Assembly (NCBI GenBank): GCA_023412755.1
Contig: JAEZCB010000045.1
Span: 1-11,094 of the forward strand
DNA from: Bacteroidota bacterium
GTDB taxonomy: Bacteria > Bacteroidota > Bacteroidia > Flavobacteriales_F > PHOS-HE28
Direction of reading: 5' to 3'
Length of the DNA: 11,094 bases
This document shows, in pieces, positions 1-6,833 of the stretch. The notes under the pieces are model-generated. The model did not search any database. It was not told where the DNA came from and saw nothing but the letters and a program-made list of their open reading frames with translations. The first letter of the stretch is position 1; each line of letters begins with the position of its first letter. Made by a program: the position numbers and the translations under genes.

Positions 1-678
1 TTTGTGGTGAAGGTGGATCCGCAGGGCTGGATCCTTTGGGCAAAGGCAGTGCATGGCATGGATTTCCAGCAGGCCTATGATGTGCGTGTGACCTCCGATG
101 GCAACGTGGTCGCTGCGGGTTATTTCGCCGCCACGGCGGACTTCGATCCCTCTGATGATGTGGAACTCGAATTCACGGTGGAGTCCGGCGAGCCTTTTGA
201 TGCGTTCTACCTGATGCTCGACCCCGATGGAGAGTTCATGTCAGCTGGCCAGTTCGGCGGTAGCGACTTCCTGGAGCATCATGGTGTGGCCGCCGATGCC
301 AATGGCAACTTCTTCCTGGCTTCCGCCTTCCAAGGCACTGTCGATCTGGATCCTTCACCGGATAGTGAAGTGGAAGCTTCCGTAGTGGATTTCCGCGATA
401 CGTATGTCATCAAGATGAGCAGCCTGTCCACAGAAGTTCAGGGCATGAAAGAGGCACCTGGCTTCGGCCTCTGGCCGAACCCCGCTACGGATCTGCTACA
501 TGTGGATCCACAAATTGGAACGAATAGCAATTACACCATCCATGACCTCACCGGACGTCGCATCAGCGAAGGCATGATCACTTCGGATCGTCATGTGATC
601 GAGGTGCATCATCTACGCGCTGGCAGCTACATGCTGCGGATCGAGGGTCATGGCATGAGCAAATGGATGAAGCAGTAA
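1..678 (+). CDS. T9SS type A sorting domain protein, 3' fragment
   Basis: This is the C-terminal part of a secreted or cell-surface protein; the start lies upstream of the window and the frame is open from base 1. Numbering codons from base 1, two similar segments of about 65 residues can be seen: one ends in GYFAATADFDP near codons 40-50, the other in SAFQGTVDLDP near 108-118. Each combines a 'DGN..AAG.F' or 'NGNFFLASAF' strand with a D-x-D-P turn, as in the beta-propeller-like (SBBP-type) repeats common in Bacteroidota secreted proteins. The last 70 residues are a type A sorting domain: FGLWPNPATDLLHV at about 155-168, then HDLTGRRIS, then LRAGSYMLRIEG and a basic end with KWMKQ. In this family the domain directs export through the T9SS and is cleaved at the surface. 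The gene ends in TAA with a terminator 22 bases later, so it is the last gene of its transcript. The ligand or enzymatic role of the full protein cannot be told from this fragment. Confidence 0.87.
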   Translation, partial: FVVKVDPQGWILWAKAVHGMDFQQAYDVRVTSDGNVVAAGYFAATADFDPSDDVELEFTVESGEPFDAFYLMLDPDGEFMSAGQFGGSDFLEHHGVAADANGNFFLASAFQGTVDLDPSPDSEVEASVVDFRDTYVIKMSSLSTEVQGMKEAPGFGLWPNPATDLLHVDPQIGTNSNYTIHDLTGRRISEGMITSDRHVIEVHHLRAGSYMLRIEGHGMSKWMKQ

Positions 679-699
679 TATCTGCTGAACCCATTGTAA

Positions 700-733
700 G
701 GCCGTCTCACGCTGTTGGGACGGCCCTTTCTTT
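700..733 (+). terminator. rho-independent terminator after the T9SS cargo gene
   Basis: GGCCGTCTC (700-708) pairs with GGGACGGCC (717-725), with one T-G wobble, around an 8-base loop (709-716). The stem is followed at once by CTTTCTTT (726-733). A GC-rich 9-bp stem plus a T-rich tail, 22 bases after the TAA stop, is the classic intrinsic terminator form on the plus strand. Confidence 0.88.
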
Positions 734-839
734 ATGCAACTGCCGTGCGGCTAGATCACAAGCATCAGCAGCCGCAAGATCGCACCACAGGCAACTTACA
801 GCAGGTACTGGTGGTCTTAAGTGTTAGAACAGCATACCC

Positions 840-1359
840 ATGGACCGTTCATTATCTTTCCTAGTCGCCTCGTTCGCAGCCGCTGCCTCACATGCACAAA
901 TGTTGGTGGATCCGGCTATCTCCGTGGATGGCCTTGTTTTGGGGATATTCCAGGGTTCCGGGGTCACGATCAGCGGTGCCACGATCAACAACGTGGCAGG
1001 TGTCACCGGTTGAAGATCGCCGTGGCCGATGCCAGCGATGCGGTCTATGATTCCGCGATCTTCCTACAGGCGGCAAGCTTCAGGAGTGTGCCTCCCTCTC
1101 CACCCAACTGGAGCGGCTCAGGCAGGCAGGACAGGTCCAGGCCTGGTTCACGGAAGAGGGGAACATGGTGATCGAAGCCGGTGATGATCACATTGGAGCG
1201 GTGCGTTTACAGGATCTTAATGGCCGGATCGTTCACCAGCGGAAAGTGAATGCGAACGGGCGAATCAACATCTCCGATCTCCATCTTCCCGCAGGAGTCT
1301 ATCTGCTGGAAGCCGATCAGGCAGGAAAAATGGTAAGGGCCAAAGTGGCGAGGTATTGA
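840..1359 (+). pseudogene. decayed choice-of-anchor L domain protein with T9SS sorting domain
   Basis: Three pieces of one secreted-protein gene lie in order but in different frames. Piece 1 (ATG at 840, TGA at 1011-1013) encodes 57 residues: a signal peptide (MDRSLSFLVASFAAAASHAQ) and then LVDPAISVDGLVLGIFQGSGVTISGATINN, the start of a choice-of-anchor L domain. Piece 2 (about 1001-1081, frame +2 relative to piece 1) encodes LKIAVADASDAVYDSAIFLQAASF, which matches the end of the same domain. Piece 3 (about 1082-1356, TGA at 1357-1359) encodes CASLSTQLERL, WFTEEGNMVIEAGDDH, VRLQDLNGRIV and LPAGVYLLEADQAGK, a type A sorting domain without its N-terminal 'NP' motif. Between pieces 1 and 2 the middle of the domain, normally well over 100 residues, is missing. 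Between pieces 2 and 3 a single lost C near 1081 (AGCTTC-AGGAG instead of AGCTTCCAGGAG) would explain the frame change, since restoring it gives SFQECASL. The intact protein would have been exported by the Sec system and the T9SS. Family assignment rests on remembered motifs; the frame breaks are read directly. Confidence 0.78.
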
Positions 1360-1399
1360 TCGGTGCCTGACAGCTTCATCAAGAAGATGATCAGTAGTG

Positions 1400-1436
1400 C
1401 AGCCTTCTTGCCGATGTAATGTGCTGCTGAAGGCTG
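1400..1436. terminator. possible hairpin between convergent genes
   Basis: CAGCCTTC (1400-1407) is the exact reverse complement of GAAGGCTG (1429-1436), with a 21-base loop. It lies between the plus-strand pseudogene (ends 1359) and the minus-strand NdpA gene (ends 1556 or 1643), where a bidirectional transcript end would be expected. Neither strand has a T-run after it and the loop is long, so terminator function is only a guess. Apart from this hairpin I see nothing else in 1360-1555. Confidence 0.25.
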
Positions 1437-1555
1437 ACGCTGCTTTGCATGACGATGATCCTGTCGGTCCGCTGATCACATGATAACACCATGCGCGACA
1501 TGATCGACCGTTTGTTGAAAAAGCCAGGTGGCGGTATGGAAGACGCACGCGCTGA

Positions 1556-1642
1556 TCACACCTCCTCGTCGTAATAGATCTTGTAGAACTTCCGGCCGGT
1601 CTCATCCACACCCTGTTCGATCTTGTTGCGATCGCCGTGTAT
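1556..1642 (-). other. in-frame 3' remnant of the NdpA gene beyond a TAG codon
   Basis: Reading the minus strand past the TAG at 1645-1643 in the same frame gives 28 more codons (IHGDRNKIEQGV, then DETGRKFYKIYYDEEV) and a TGA at 1558-1556. These residues match the usual C-terminal end of Bacteroidota nucleoid-associated proteins, where the segment normally reads FHIYIHGDRN. The TAG stands where the tyrosine codon (TAT or TAC) would be, so one base change explains it. The remnant still reads as protein with no further stop or frameshift, so the change is recent, is read through, or is a sequencing or assembly error. Confidence 0.8.
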
Positions 1643-2575
1643 CTATATGTGGAAGTTCTTGTCCAGCTTGATCACGCTCTTGAAGATGCGGGCCTGCTTC
1701 TTCACCGCTGGCGCACTGATCTCGAAATTGTCCAGTATGTCCAGTTCGCGCGACTCTTTGAAACGTTCCCCGAATTCCTGGAAGGAACGGATCACATCTT
1801 CCGCCTGGAACACCTCCTGCTCGAATGCATCCCGATCGAATTCGGTGTTGGACTTGAAGTATTGCACGCTGCGGTTCAACAGATCGATCTGGTCCGCCTT
1901 GGGTATGTCGTGATCCTGCGGCAGCTGTTTGGTGATGAAATTCCTGGTGAGTTCCAGCACATGGCTGGTGCTGTTCACCTCGTCGTTCTTCGGCTTGTGG
2001 CCAATAAAGTCCTTTTGCCAGTACTCGGTCTGCTCATCCTCCAGCACCAGCAGGGTTGGTTCTTCTCCGGAGAAGATCACCAGGCATGCCTTGTTGGGTT
2101 TGCCATTACCAAGGCCTTTGCGCAGGTCCATCGCCACTTTGCCGCGCGAGCCCGAGGTCTCGAGGTAGAGATCCTTGTCATCGAACTTGAATATGCCCAC
2201 CGCCTCGTAGGTGCGTGCGTTCATCTCCAGCTCGCGGAACTTCACCACGAAGAGATCGCCACTCTTGATGGCATGGTGGCCGGAAACAGCGATGAGGTGC
2301 CGAGCGATACCCACCGAGGCCGCCGTGAACTCCTCCCCCTGCCGTATGCGTTCGCACAAGCCATGGAGTACGTTGAACTCCATGCCCACCGGATGAGTGA
2401 ATTCACTGGTGCGTGTGATGGATGCGAACGGCCGCAGGAAGAGCTTCCGCAGGAATTCCTGCTCGCCTTCGCCATGCCATTCCTCCGTATCTTCCGCCAG
2501 TATGCTGTCTTCGATGGCCGCATCCACATGATGCAGTGTGAACCGTTCCACCACGGCCTCCCTCCCATTCACCAT
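1643..2575 (-). CDS. nucleoid-associated protein, NdpA/YejK family, C-terminally truncated
   Basis: This is a member of the nucleoid-associated protein family related to E. coli YejK (37-kDa nucleoid-associated protein, NdpA), which binds DNA; its exact role is unknown in most bacteria. From the ATG at 2575-2573 the frame gives 310 residues before TAG. Family landmarks are GDLFVVKFRELE with AVGIFKF (about 106-131), CLVIF and YWQKDF in the middle, KADQIDLLNRSVQYF (226-240), and VKKQARIFKSVIKLDKNFHI at the end (about 291-310). The last roughly 29 residues are cut off by the in-frame TAG and lie in 1556-1642. A GTG at 2602 would add nine residues, but it lies in the loop of a hairpin and those residues do not look conserved, so ATG with a weak AGG four bases upstream is preferred. 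It sits 61 bases after the glycosyltransferase pair on the same strand and may share their transcript. Whether the truncated protein works is not known; the missing end is normally conserved. Confidence 0.88.
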   Translation of the reverse strand: MVNGREAVVERFTLHHVDAAIEDSILAEDTEEWHGEGEQEFLRKLFLRPFASITRTSEFTHPVGMEFNVLHGLCERIRQGEEFTAASVGIARHLIAVSGHHAIKSGDLFVVKFRELEMNARTYEAVGIFKFDDKDLYLETSGSRGKVAMDLRKGLGNGKPNKACLVIFSGEEPTLLVLEDEQTEYWQKDFIGHKPKNDEVNSTSHVLELTRNFITKQLPQDHDIPKADQIDLLNRSVQYFKSNTEFDRDAFEQEVFQAEDVIRSFQEFGERFKESRELDILDNFEISAPAVKKQARIFKSVIKLDKNFHI

Positions 2576-2592
2576 TGACCTATTGGATTTGT

Positions 2593-2613
2593 CCGCCACC
2601 ACTGATGTGGCGG
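2593..2613. other. perfect 7-bp hairpin between glycosyltransferase and NdpA genes
   Basis: CCGCCAC (2593-2599) and GTGGCGG (2607-2613) are exact reverse complements around a 7-base loop. On the minus strand the hairpin lies 24 bases after the stop of the upstream glycosyltransferase gene and 18 bases before the ATG of the NdpA gene. No T-run follows it on either strand, so it is not a standard intrinsic terminator. It could mark a transcript end or processing site, or lie in the NdpA leader and affect translation. The alternative GTG start (2602-2600) falls in its loop, which argues against that start. Confidence 0.45.
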
Positions 2614-2636
2614 GATCGCGAAGCTAACCCCGCACG

Positions 2637-4655
2637 TCAGGGATCCAGGTCCACGCCCAGCTCGGTGAAACGCAGGCCCAGGGGCCGCGTTTCATTCTCT
2701 ATCTCCGGCTCTTCCAGGTTCACATGGGATCGGTACTTGAAGGTGATCCAGTTCTCCTCCGCCTTCAGTTGTATGGGTATGGTTTCGCTCCATATCACAC
2801 CCTGTCCAAGTGTGTCTGCCGCTCTCAGTTCACCATGCACATACACTTCCACAGGCTGCTCCTTGAAAGGGTGGTCCACCGTGAACCGGAGTTGGCCGGT
2901 GGTCTCTTCCGTGCAGTGCAGCACCAGGTGGCATTCACTGTACAGGCCCCAGGCAATACCATCCTCCAGTTCAGTCCAATGCCCGTGCCGGTGCTGCTCA
3001 TACACCCGCTCGGCAAGCAGATCGTGCAAAGGCAGCACTACCATGTAGCGAGAGTGGTGGTAGGCATTCAATAAATGATCGTAGTGGCCGGTATTCAGGC
3101 GCCATATCTCACGGAAACGGTCGCTTGAGAACAAAGGCCCTTTTATGACCTGTGCAAGCGCATCGTAGTACGTGGCCAGTTTGGGGTGTACCAGGCGGTT
3201 CTCTCCGGTAGCCAGGGTTTCCGCATAGCCGTTGGGCACGTCACGCACAAAGTGGCCCACGCGAGACCAGGGCGCCGCAGGCAGCCGGGCCAGCAATGGA
3301 TCGGCCAGCGCGCAGATGTCCAGTACGTGTACATCAGGGCCGATGTGATAGCCTATGACCCCGATGTTGCCGAACTGCGGAACCGGCTCCTTGTCCAAAG
3401 TGGCCAACGCTGTATCCACCATGTCCAGGTAACCGTGTTCCACCTGGTCCTCACCGTTGTAATTGGGCAGGCCGAATTGGTGGAAGTAGAATGCCCTTTC
3501 ATCCGCTATGCCGAACCGGTCCACATTCTCATCGTACTCCAAGAAATAATTGGGGCCTGTACGCAGTGGAGATCTTTCGTTGCCCAGGGAAATAACACCG
3601 AATATGAGCACGTAGGCACCCACGTGCGCCCGCTCCACCATGCGCGGCAGATGCGCTGCCACACCGATCATGGCCGCGAAGAGTGGGGCCGCCATAAAAC
3701 GGCCACTCATGAAATCGCCACCCACCCGGATGGTATAGGCCACGTAGAGCAGCACACCGATCGCCAGCGGGATCCCCCTTCTATCGCGCCCAGCCACTGC
3801 CACGCCGATACCAATGACCATGGCCATAAGCGTTACCGGATCCAGCGCCAGGGAGTTGATCAGGTAGTTCCAACCCTGTTCCATCCGTTCGGCCACCGGT
3901 ATTCCGGTATTCAACTTCGCATAGGCGGTGTTAGGAAATGGGAAGCCATAGTAGAAGATGGAGAAAAGCTCCCAGAACAAGAAGGGCACCATGCCCAGCA
4001 GGATCATACCCAGGTGGCGCCATCCCTTGAGGCGAAAGAATTCAAAGGCAAGTGTAGGTGCGAAGAGCAGCAACGTATCCATCCGGTTCAGCAGCGCCAG
4101 ACCAGTGATAAGGGACAATGCGAGGAAATACCGCGATGGCCGGATGGGTCTGTCGCGGTAATAGAACGAGAAGAAGATCGCGAGGGCCAGAAAAGTGAAT
4201 GGATTCTCAAGACCCGATGTGGCGAAATCGATGAAGGCCTTCGAGCAGATAAGCGGCACAAGGGCACATAGCATGGCGGCCCATGAAACAGCGATCCGGC
4301 GTACCAGGATGATCACCGCGGCCATCGTGCAAAGGACTCCCATGAAGATGGAGGTATAGAAGAGATCGCCGGTGATGAGGTGGATCCCCGAAAGGAGGAG
4401 CGTCCACAGTGGGTTGGTGAAGGTCTGCACACGCTCACTGATGTTCCACGTTAGACCATGGCCATGGACGAAGTTGTCCACCGTGCGGAACATGATGTAG
4501 GCATCTTCGGTGACCCAGGCGTTGCGCAGGATCAACACCAACAAGAGAAGTAGCAGCATGCCTCCCCAGAGCATCCGCTCCTTGCGGTCCGCGTCACGGG
4601 TTGGGCTGTTGTGGCTATCCACTTGATGCACCGGTGTATGTTGGGTGGTGCTCAT
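2637..4655 (-). CDS. GT-C family membrane glycosyltransferase (downstream paralogue)
   Basis: This 672-residue polytopic inner-membrane protein is probably a GT-C glycosyltransferase moving a sugar from a polyprenyl-phosphate donor to an acceptor on the periplasmic side. A basic cytoplasmic tail (1-29) precedes the first membrane helix (30-47). The first outer loop then carries the acidic pair E50-D51 in WVTEDAYIMFR, and GLTWNISERVQTFTNPLW (67-84). This resembles the motif of AftB-like (mycobacterial arabinofuranosyltransferase) and related GT-C proteins. Further blocks are SGLENP (147-152), LLNRMD (188-193), PFPNTAYAKLNTG (239-251) and VGGDFMSGRF (311-320). After the last helix a periplasmic region holds GNIGVIGY and ICALADPLLARLP (about 429-459) and a beta-rich tail of over 100 residues. 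The ATG at 4655 is chosen because its product aligns without gaps with the paralogue upstream. An ATG at 4685 overlapping the upstream stop as ATGA would add ten residues and allow translational coupling. Sugar and acceptor are unknown. Confidence 0.82.
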   Translation of the reverse strand: MSTTQHTPVHQVDSHNSPTRDADRKERMLWGGMLLLLLLVLILRNAWVTEDAYIMFRTVDNFVHGHGLTWNISERVQTFTNPLWTLLLSGIHLITGDLFYTSIFMGVLCTMAAVIILVRRIAVSWAAMLCALVPLICSKAFIDFATSGLENPFTFLALAIFFSFYYRDRPIRPSRYFLALSLITGLALLNRMDTLLLFAPTLAFEFFRLKGWRHLGMILLGMVPFLFWELFSIFYYGFPFPNTAYAKLNTGIPVAERMEQGWNYLINSLALDPVTLMAMVIGIGVAVAGRDRRGIPLAIGVLLYVAYTIRVGGDFMSGRFMAAPLFAAMIGVAAHLPRMVERAHVGAYVLIFGVISLGNERSPLRTGPNYFLEYDENVDRFGIADERAFYFHQFGLPNYNGEDQVEHGYLDMVDTALATLDKEPVPQFGNIGVIGYHIGPDVHVLDICALADPLLARLPAAPWSRVGHFVRDVPNGYAETLATGENRLVHPKLATYYDALAQVIKGPLFSSDRFREIWRLNTGHYDHLLNAYHHSRYMVVLPLHDLLAERVYEQHRHGHWTELEDGIAWGLYSECHLVLHCTEETTGQLRFTVDHPFKEQPVEVYVHGELRAADTLGQGVIWSETIPIQLKAEENWITFKYRSHVNLEEPEIENETRPLGLRFTELGVDLDP

Positions 4656-4681
4656 GGCCGCTTCAGGTACCCCGGCATGCT

Positions 4682-6694
4682 TCATTTGCCGGTGAACCCA
4701 AGTTCATGGAAATGCACCGCGAAAGGTTCATCACTCCATTCCAGATGCTTCTCTCCCGGGTTGTTCCATTTGCTGAATTGGAACTCCACATGCCCCCTTC
4801 CGCTGGGGATCCGGATAGGCAACGATAACTCAGCGGTATCACCCGGCACCAGTTGCAACTCATGGATCACTTCCGAATTGAACCGCACCGTGATCTCTTG
4901 TTCCGGCATGGGTGAGCTCACACTCATGCGCAGCGTGTCCATGCGCTCCTCGGCCACATCAAAGGCGATGCCTGCCTGGTGGCCCATGCCCCACACATTA
5001 TCCCTGCCCCAATGGATCCACCGACCCGTCTGGTATTGTTGGAAGGGACGGTCCAGCAACAGATCGTCCATGGGCCATACCTCCAGGTAGCGTGTCTGCA
5101 AATACTCCTGGATCAAGTGATCGTAGTACCCGGTATTCAACCTGTAGATCTCCTGGAAACGTTGCCAGGACCAGATCGGACCTTTCACCACCGTGGAAAG
5201 TGCATCATAATAACGCGCCAGTGCGGGGTGGTGGATGTGGTTCTCGCCTTTCTCCAGTGTTTCCACATACCCGGGAGGCACCTCCCGCAGGTAGTGCCCC
5301 ACGCGCATCCTTGGCAGTGAGGGTAACCTGGCCAAGAGTGGATCGGCAAGGGCGGCATTATCCAGGATGTGGAGCCGCGGATCGGCGAAGTAGCCGAAGA
5401 TGCCGATGTTGCCATAGATCACCACCGGCTGTTCCTCCAGATGCTTGTTGGCTTCCAGCGCCATGCCTTTCCAATGGTGGGGCACTTCACTGCCATTGCG
5501 CCGCAGGAAACCCGTTACATGGTAGAACACGCCCCGTTCATCGGCGATGCCATTGTGGTCCACCGCCCGCTCGAACTGCACATGGAAATCCTTTCCGGAG
5601 AATACCGGCGATAGCGGGTTGCCAAGGCCAAGCAGGAGCAGCAGGGCGGCGATACCGTACACATGCCGCCGCTCGATCCATGCAGGCAGATAGTACACCA
5701 TGCCGATAAGTGCTGCGAACAAGGCTCCAGTGACGAAACGCCCACTCATGAAATCGCCGCCGACGCGTACCACATAGACCAGGTAGAGGAGCACACCCGC
5801 CGCAAGGGCCCATCCCCGCGCACTGCCTCTGGAGATCACCAGCCCAACAGCAAGCACCGTGGCGAAAAGGGTGATCGGATCCAGCGAGAATGAATTGAGC
5901 AGATAGCTGAGCCCCTGTTCCACCCTGGCCGCTACAGGAATACCCGTATTCAACTTGGCGTAAGCGGTGTTGGGGAATGGTGTACCATAATAGATCACCG
6001 AAAAGATGGTCCAAAGGATGAAAGGCAGCAGCCCAAGGGTCATCCGCCCCAGATGGCGCCAACCTTTCAACCGGAAGAATTCCATGCCCAGGGCCGGCAG
6101 GAAGAACAGCAGGGTATCCATGCGGTTGAGCAACGCCATGGAGGTGATAAGGCATAGACGGAAGAGCCGCGATCCCGGCGGTCGGCCATCATCCTTCAGG
6201 AACACCACATGGAATAGCGCAAGCGCCAGAAAGGTCACCGGGTTCTCCAATCCGGAAGTGGCGTAATCCATGAATGCCTTGGAAAGGATGAGCGGAGCCA
6301 TGAACAGCAACACCCCTTCCGTGTCGCGTGCCAGCTTCTTCACTACGAGCCATGCAGCGCCCAAACCGAAGATCGCACCCACGAAGATGGAACTCTGGTA
6401 AAGATCGCCACCCAACGCACTGATCCCGGCCAGCAGCAATGTCCACAGCGGATTGGTGAAGGTCTGCACCCGCTCGGAGATGTTCCAGGTAAGGCCATAC
6501 CCGTTCAGGAAATTATCGATGCTCCTGAACATGATGTACGCATCCTCGGTGACCCACGCATTGCGCAGTACCACCACGAGCATGAACACCAGCAGGATGG
6601 TGCTCCACAAACGTTTGTCGCGATCCACGGCCAGGCGATGGTTTGGATCCACCTTGTGCACCGATGGCTCCCGCTCCACTACATTGATGCGCAT
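4682..6694 (-). CDS. GT-C family membrane glycosyltransferase (upstream paralogue)
   Basis: This 670-residue polytopic membrane protein is the tandem paralogue of the next gene on this strand. It has the same plan: a basic N-terminal tail, a helix at about 30-47, E50-D51 in WVTEDAYIMFR, GLTWNISERVQTFTNPLW (67-84), SGLENP (147-152), LLNRMD (188-193), PFPNTAYAKLNTG (239-251), VGGDFMSGRF (311-320), then GNIGIFGY and AALADPLLARLP and a periplasmic beta-rich tail. By hand count the two are about 62% identical over residues 44-320 with no gap. The C-terminal thirds are clearly more diverged, which suggests different acceptors or partners. The ATG at 6694 is chosen because it puts all these motifs at the same residue numbers as in the paralogue. 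Open frame continues upstream to an ATG at 6781, but those 29 residues have no counterpart. The gene is divergent from hutI across 139 bases. Assignment to GT-C is from motifs and topology; donor, sugar and acceptor cannot be stated. Confidence 0.82.
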   Translation of the reverse strand: MRINVVEREPSVHKVDPNHRLAVDRDKRLWSTILLVFMLVVVLRNAWVTEDAYIMFRSIDNFLNGYGLTWNISERVQTFTNPLWTLLLAGISALGGDLYQSSIFVGAIFGLGAAWLVVKKLARDTEGVLLFMAPLILSKAFMDYATSGLENPVTFLALALFHVVFLKDDGRPPGSRLFRLCLITSMALLNRMDTLLFFLPALGMEFFRLKGWRHLGRMTLGLLPFILWTIFSVIYYGTPFPNTAYAKLNTGIPVAARVEQGLSYLLNSFSLDPITLFATVLAVGLVISRGSARGWALAAGVLLYLVYVVRVGGDFMSGRFVTGALFAALIGMVYYLPAWIERRHVYGIAALLLLLGLGNPLSPVFSGKDFHVQFERAVDHNGIADERGVFYHVTGFLRRNGSEVPHHWKGMALEANKHLEEQPVVIYGNIGIFGYFADPRLHILDNAALADPLLARLPSLPRMRVGHYLREVPPGYVETLEKGENHIHHPALARYYDALSTVVKGPIWSWQRFQEIYRLNTGYYDHLIQEYLQTRYLEVWPMDDLLLDRPFQQYQTGRWIHWGRDNVWGMGHQAGIAFDVAEERMDTLRMSVSSPMPEQEITVRFNSEVIHELQLVPGDTAELSLPIRIPSGRGHVEFQFSKWNNPGEKHLEWSDEPFAVHFHELGFTGK

Positions 6695-6767
6695 TGAGAA
6701 AATGAAGGATCCCATGGCAAAGCCGGTGTGGCCCAGGGATCCAGCCACGAACATACGCCATCGGTTC

Positions 6768-6775
6768 CAAAGACA
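6768..6775 (-). promoter_or_regulatory. candidate -7 box for the glycosyltransferase pair
   Basis: On the minus strand this reads TGTCTTTG, one mismatch from the Bacteroidota -7 consensus TAnnTTTG, 74 bases upstream of the chosen start at 6694. No clear -33 TTTG element stands at the usual distance, so this is weak. The rest of the 139-base gap between the divergent genes (6695-6833) shows no other clear signal. Confidence 0.22.
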
Positions 6776-6833
6776 TGGCACCGGTGCGCCAGGTGTATTG
6801 CATGGATGTTCCGCATCTTAGCGCCGCCGCTCC

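Noticed and set aside
746..776. Inverted repeat TGCGGCT / AGCCGCA
   Set aside because: Only 7 bp with a 17-base loop, no T-run, and just after a much better terminator; within chance expectation for GC-rich DNA.
1001..1090. Programmed frameshifting joining the three pieces at 840-1359
   Set aside because: There is no slippery site at the breaks, the first change also removes most of a domain, and the second is explained by one lost base. Decay is simpler.
821..1171. A 116-codon plus-strand frame read as one novel protein
   Set aside because: Only its middle part (LKIAVADASDAVYDSAIFLQAASF) makes sense, as a fragment of the choice-of-anchor L pseudogene. The rest is out-of-frame sequence.
1470..1560. 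11-base direct repeat CGCTGATCACA at 1470-1480 and 1550-1560
   Set aside because: Two copies only, one at the ancestral NdpA stop codon, in a GATC-rich region. No flanking mobile-element signs such as terminal inverted repeats or a transposase.
1637..2578. Open frame of 313 codons on the plus strand, opposite the NdpA gene
   Set aside because: The minus-strand frame has clear family motifs throughout; the plus frame has none. GC-rich codon use leaves the antisense frame open by chance.
2619..2626. Minus-strand TAGCTTCG as a promoter for the NdpA gene
   Set aside because: One mismatch to the -7 consensus, but no -33 element upstream, and the gene may be transcribed with the glycosyltransferase pair.
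3186..4271. Long open frame of 361 codons on the plus strand, opposite the glycosyltransferase gene
   Set aside because: Its translation is low-complexity, rich in His, Gln and Arg, with no recognisable domain. The minus strand carries a conserved membrane protein with a paralogue next door, so this is an antisense shadow.
6814..6821. CATCTTAG as a -7 promoter box for hutI
   Set aside because: Two mismatches from TAnnTTTG, no -33 element at a suitable distance, and only 12 bases before the start codon. Too weak to call, though hutI must have a promoter nearby.
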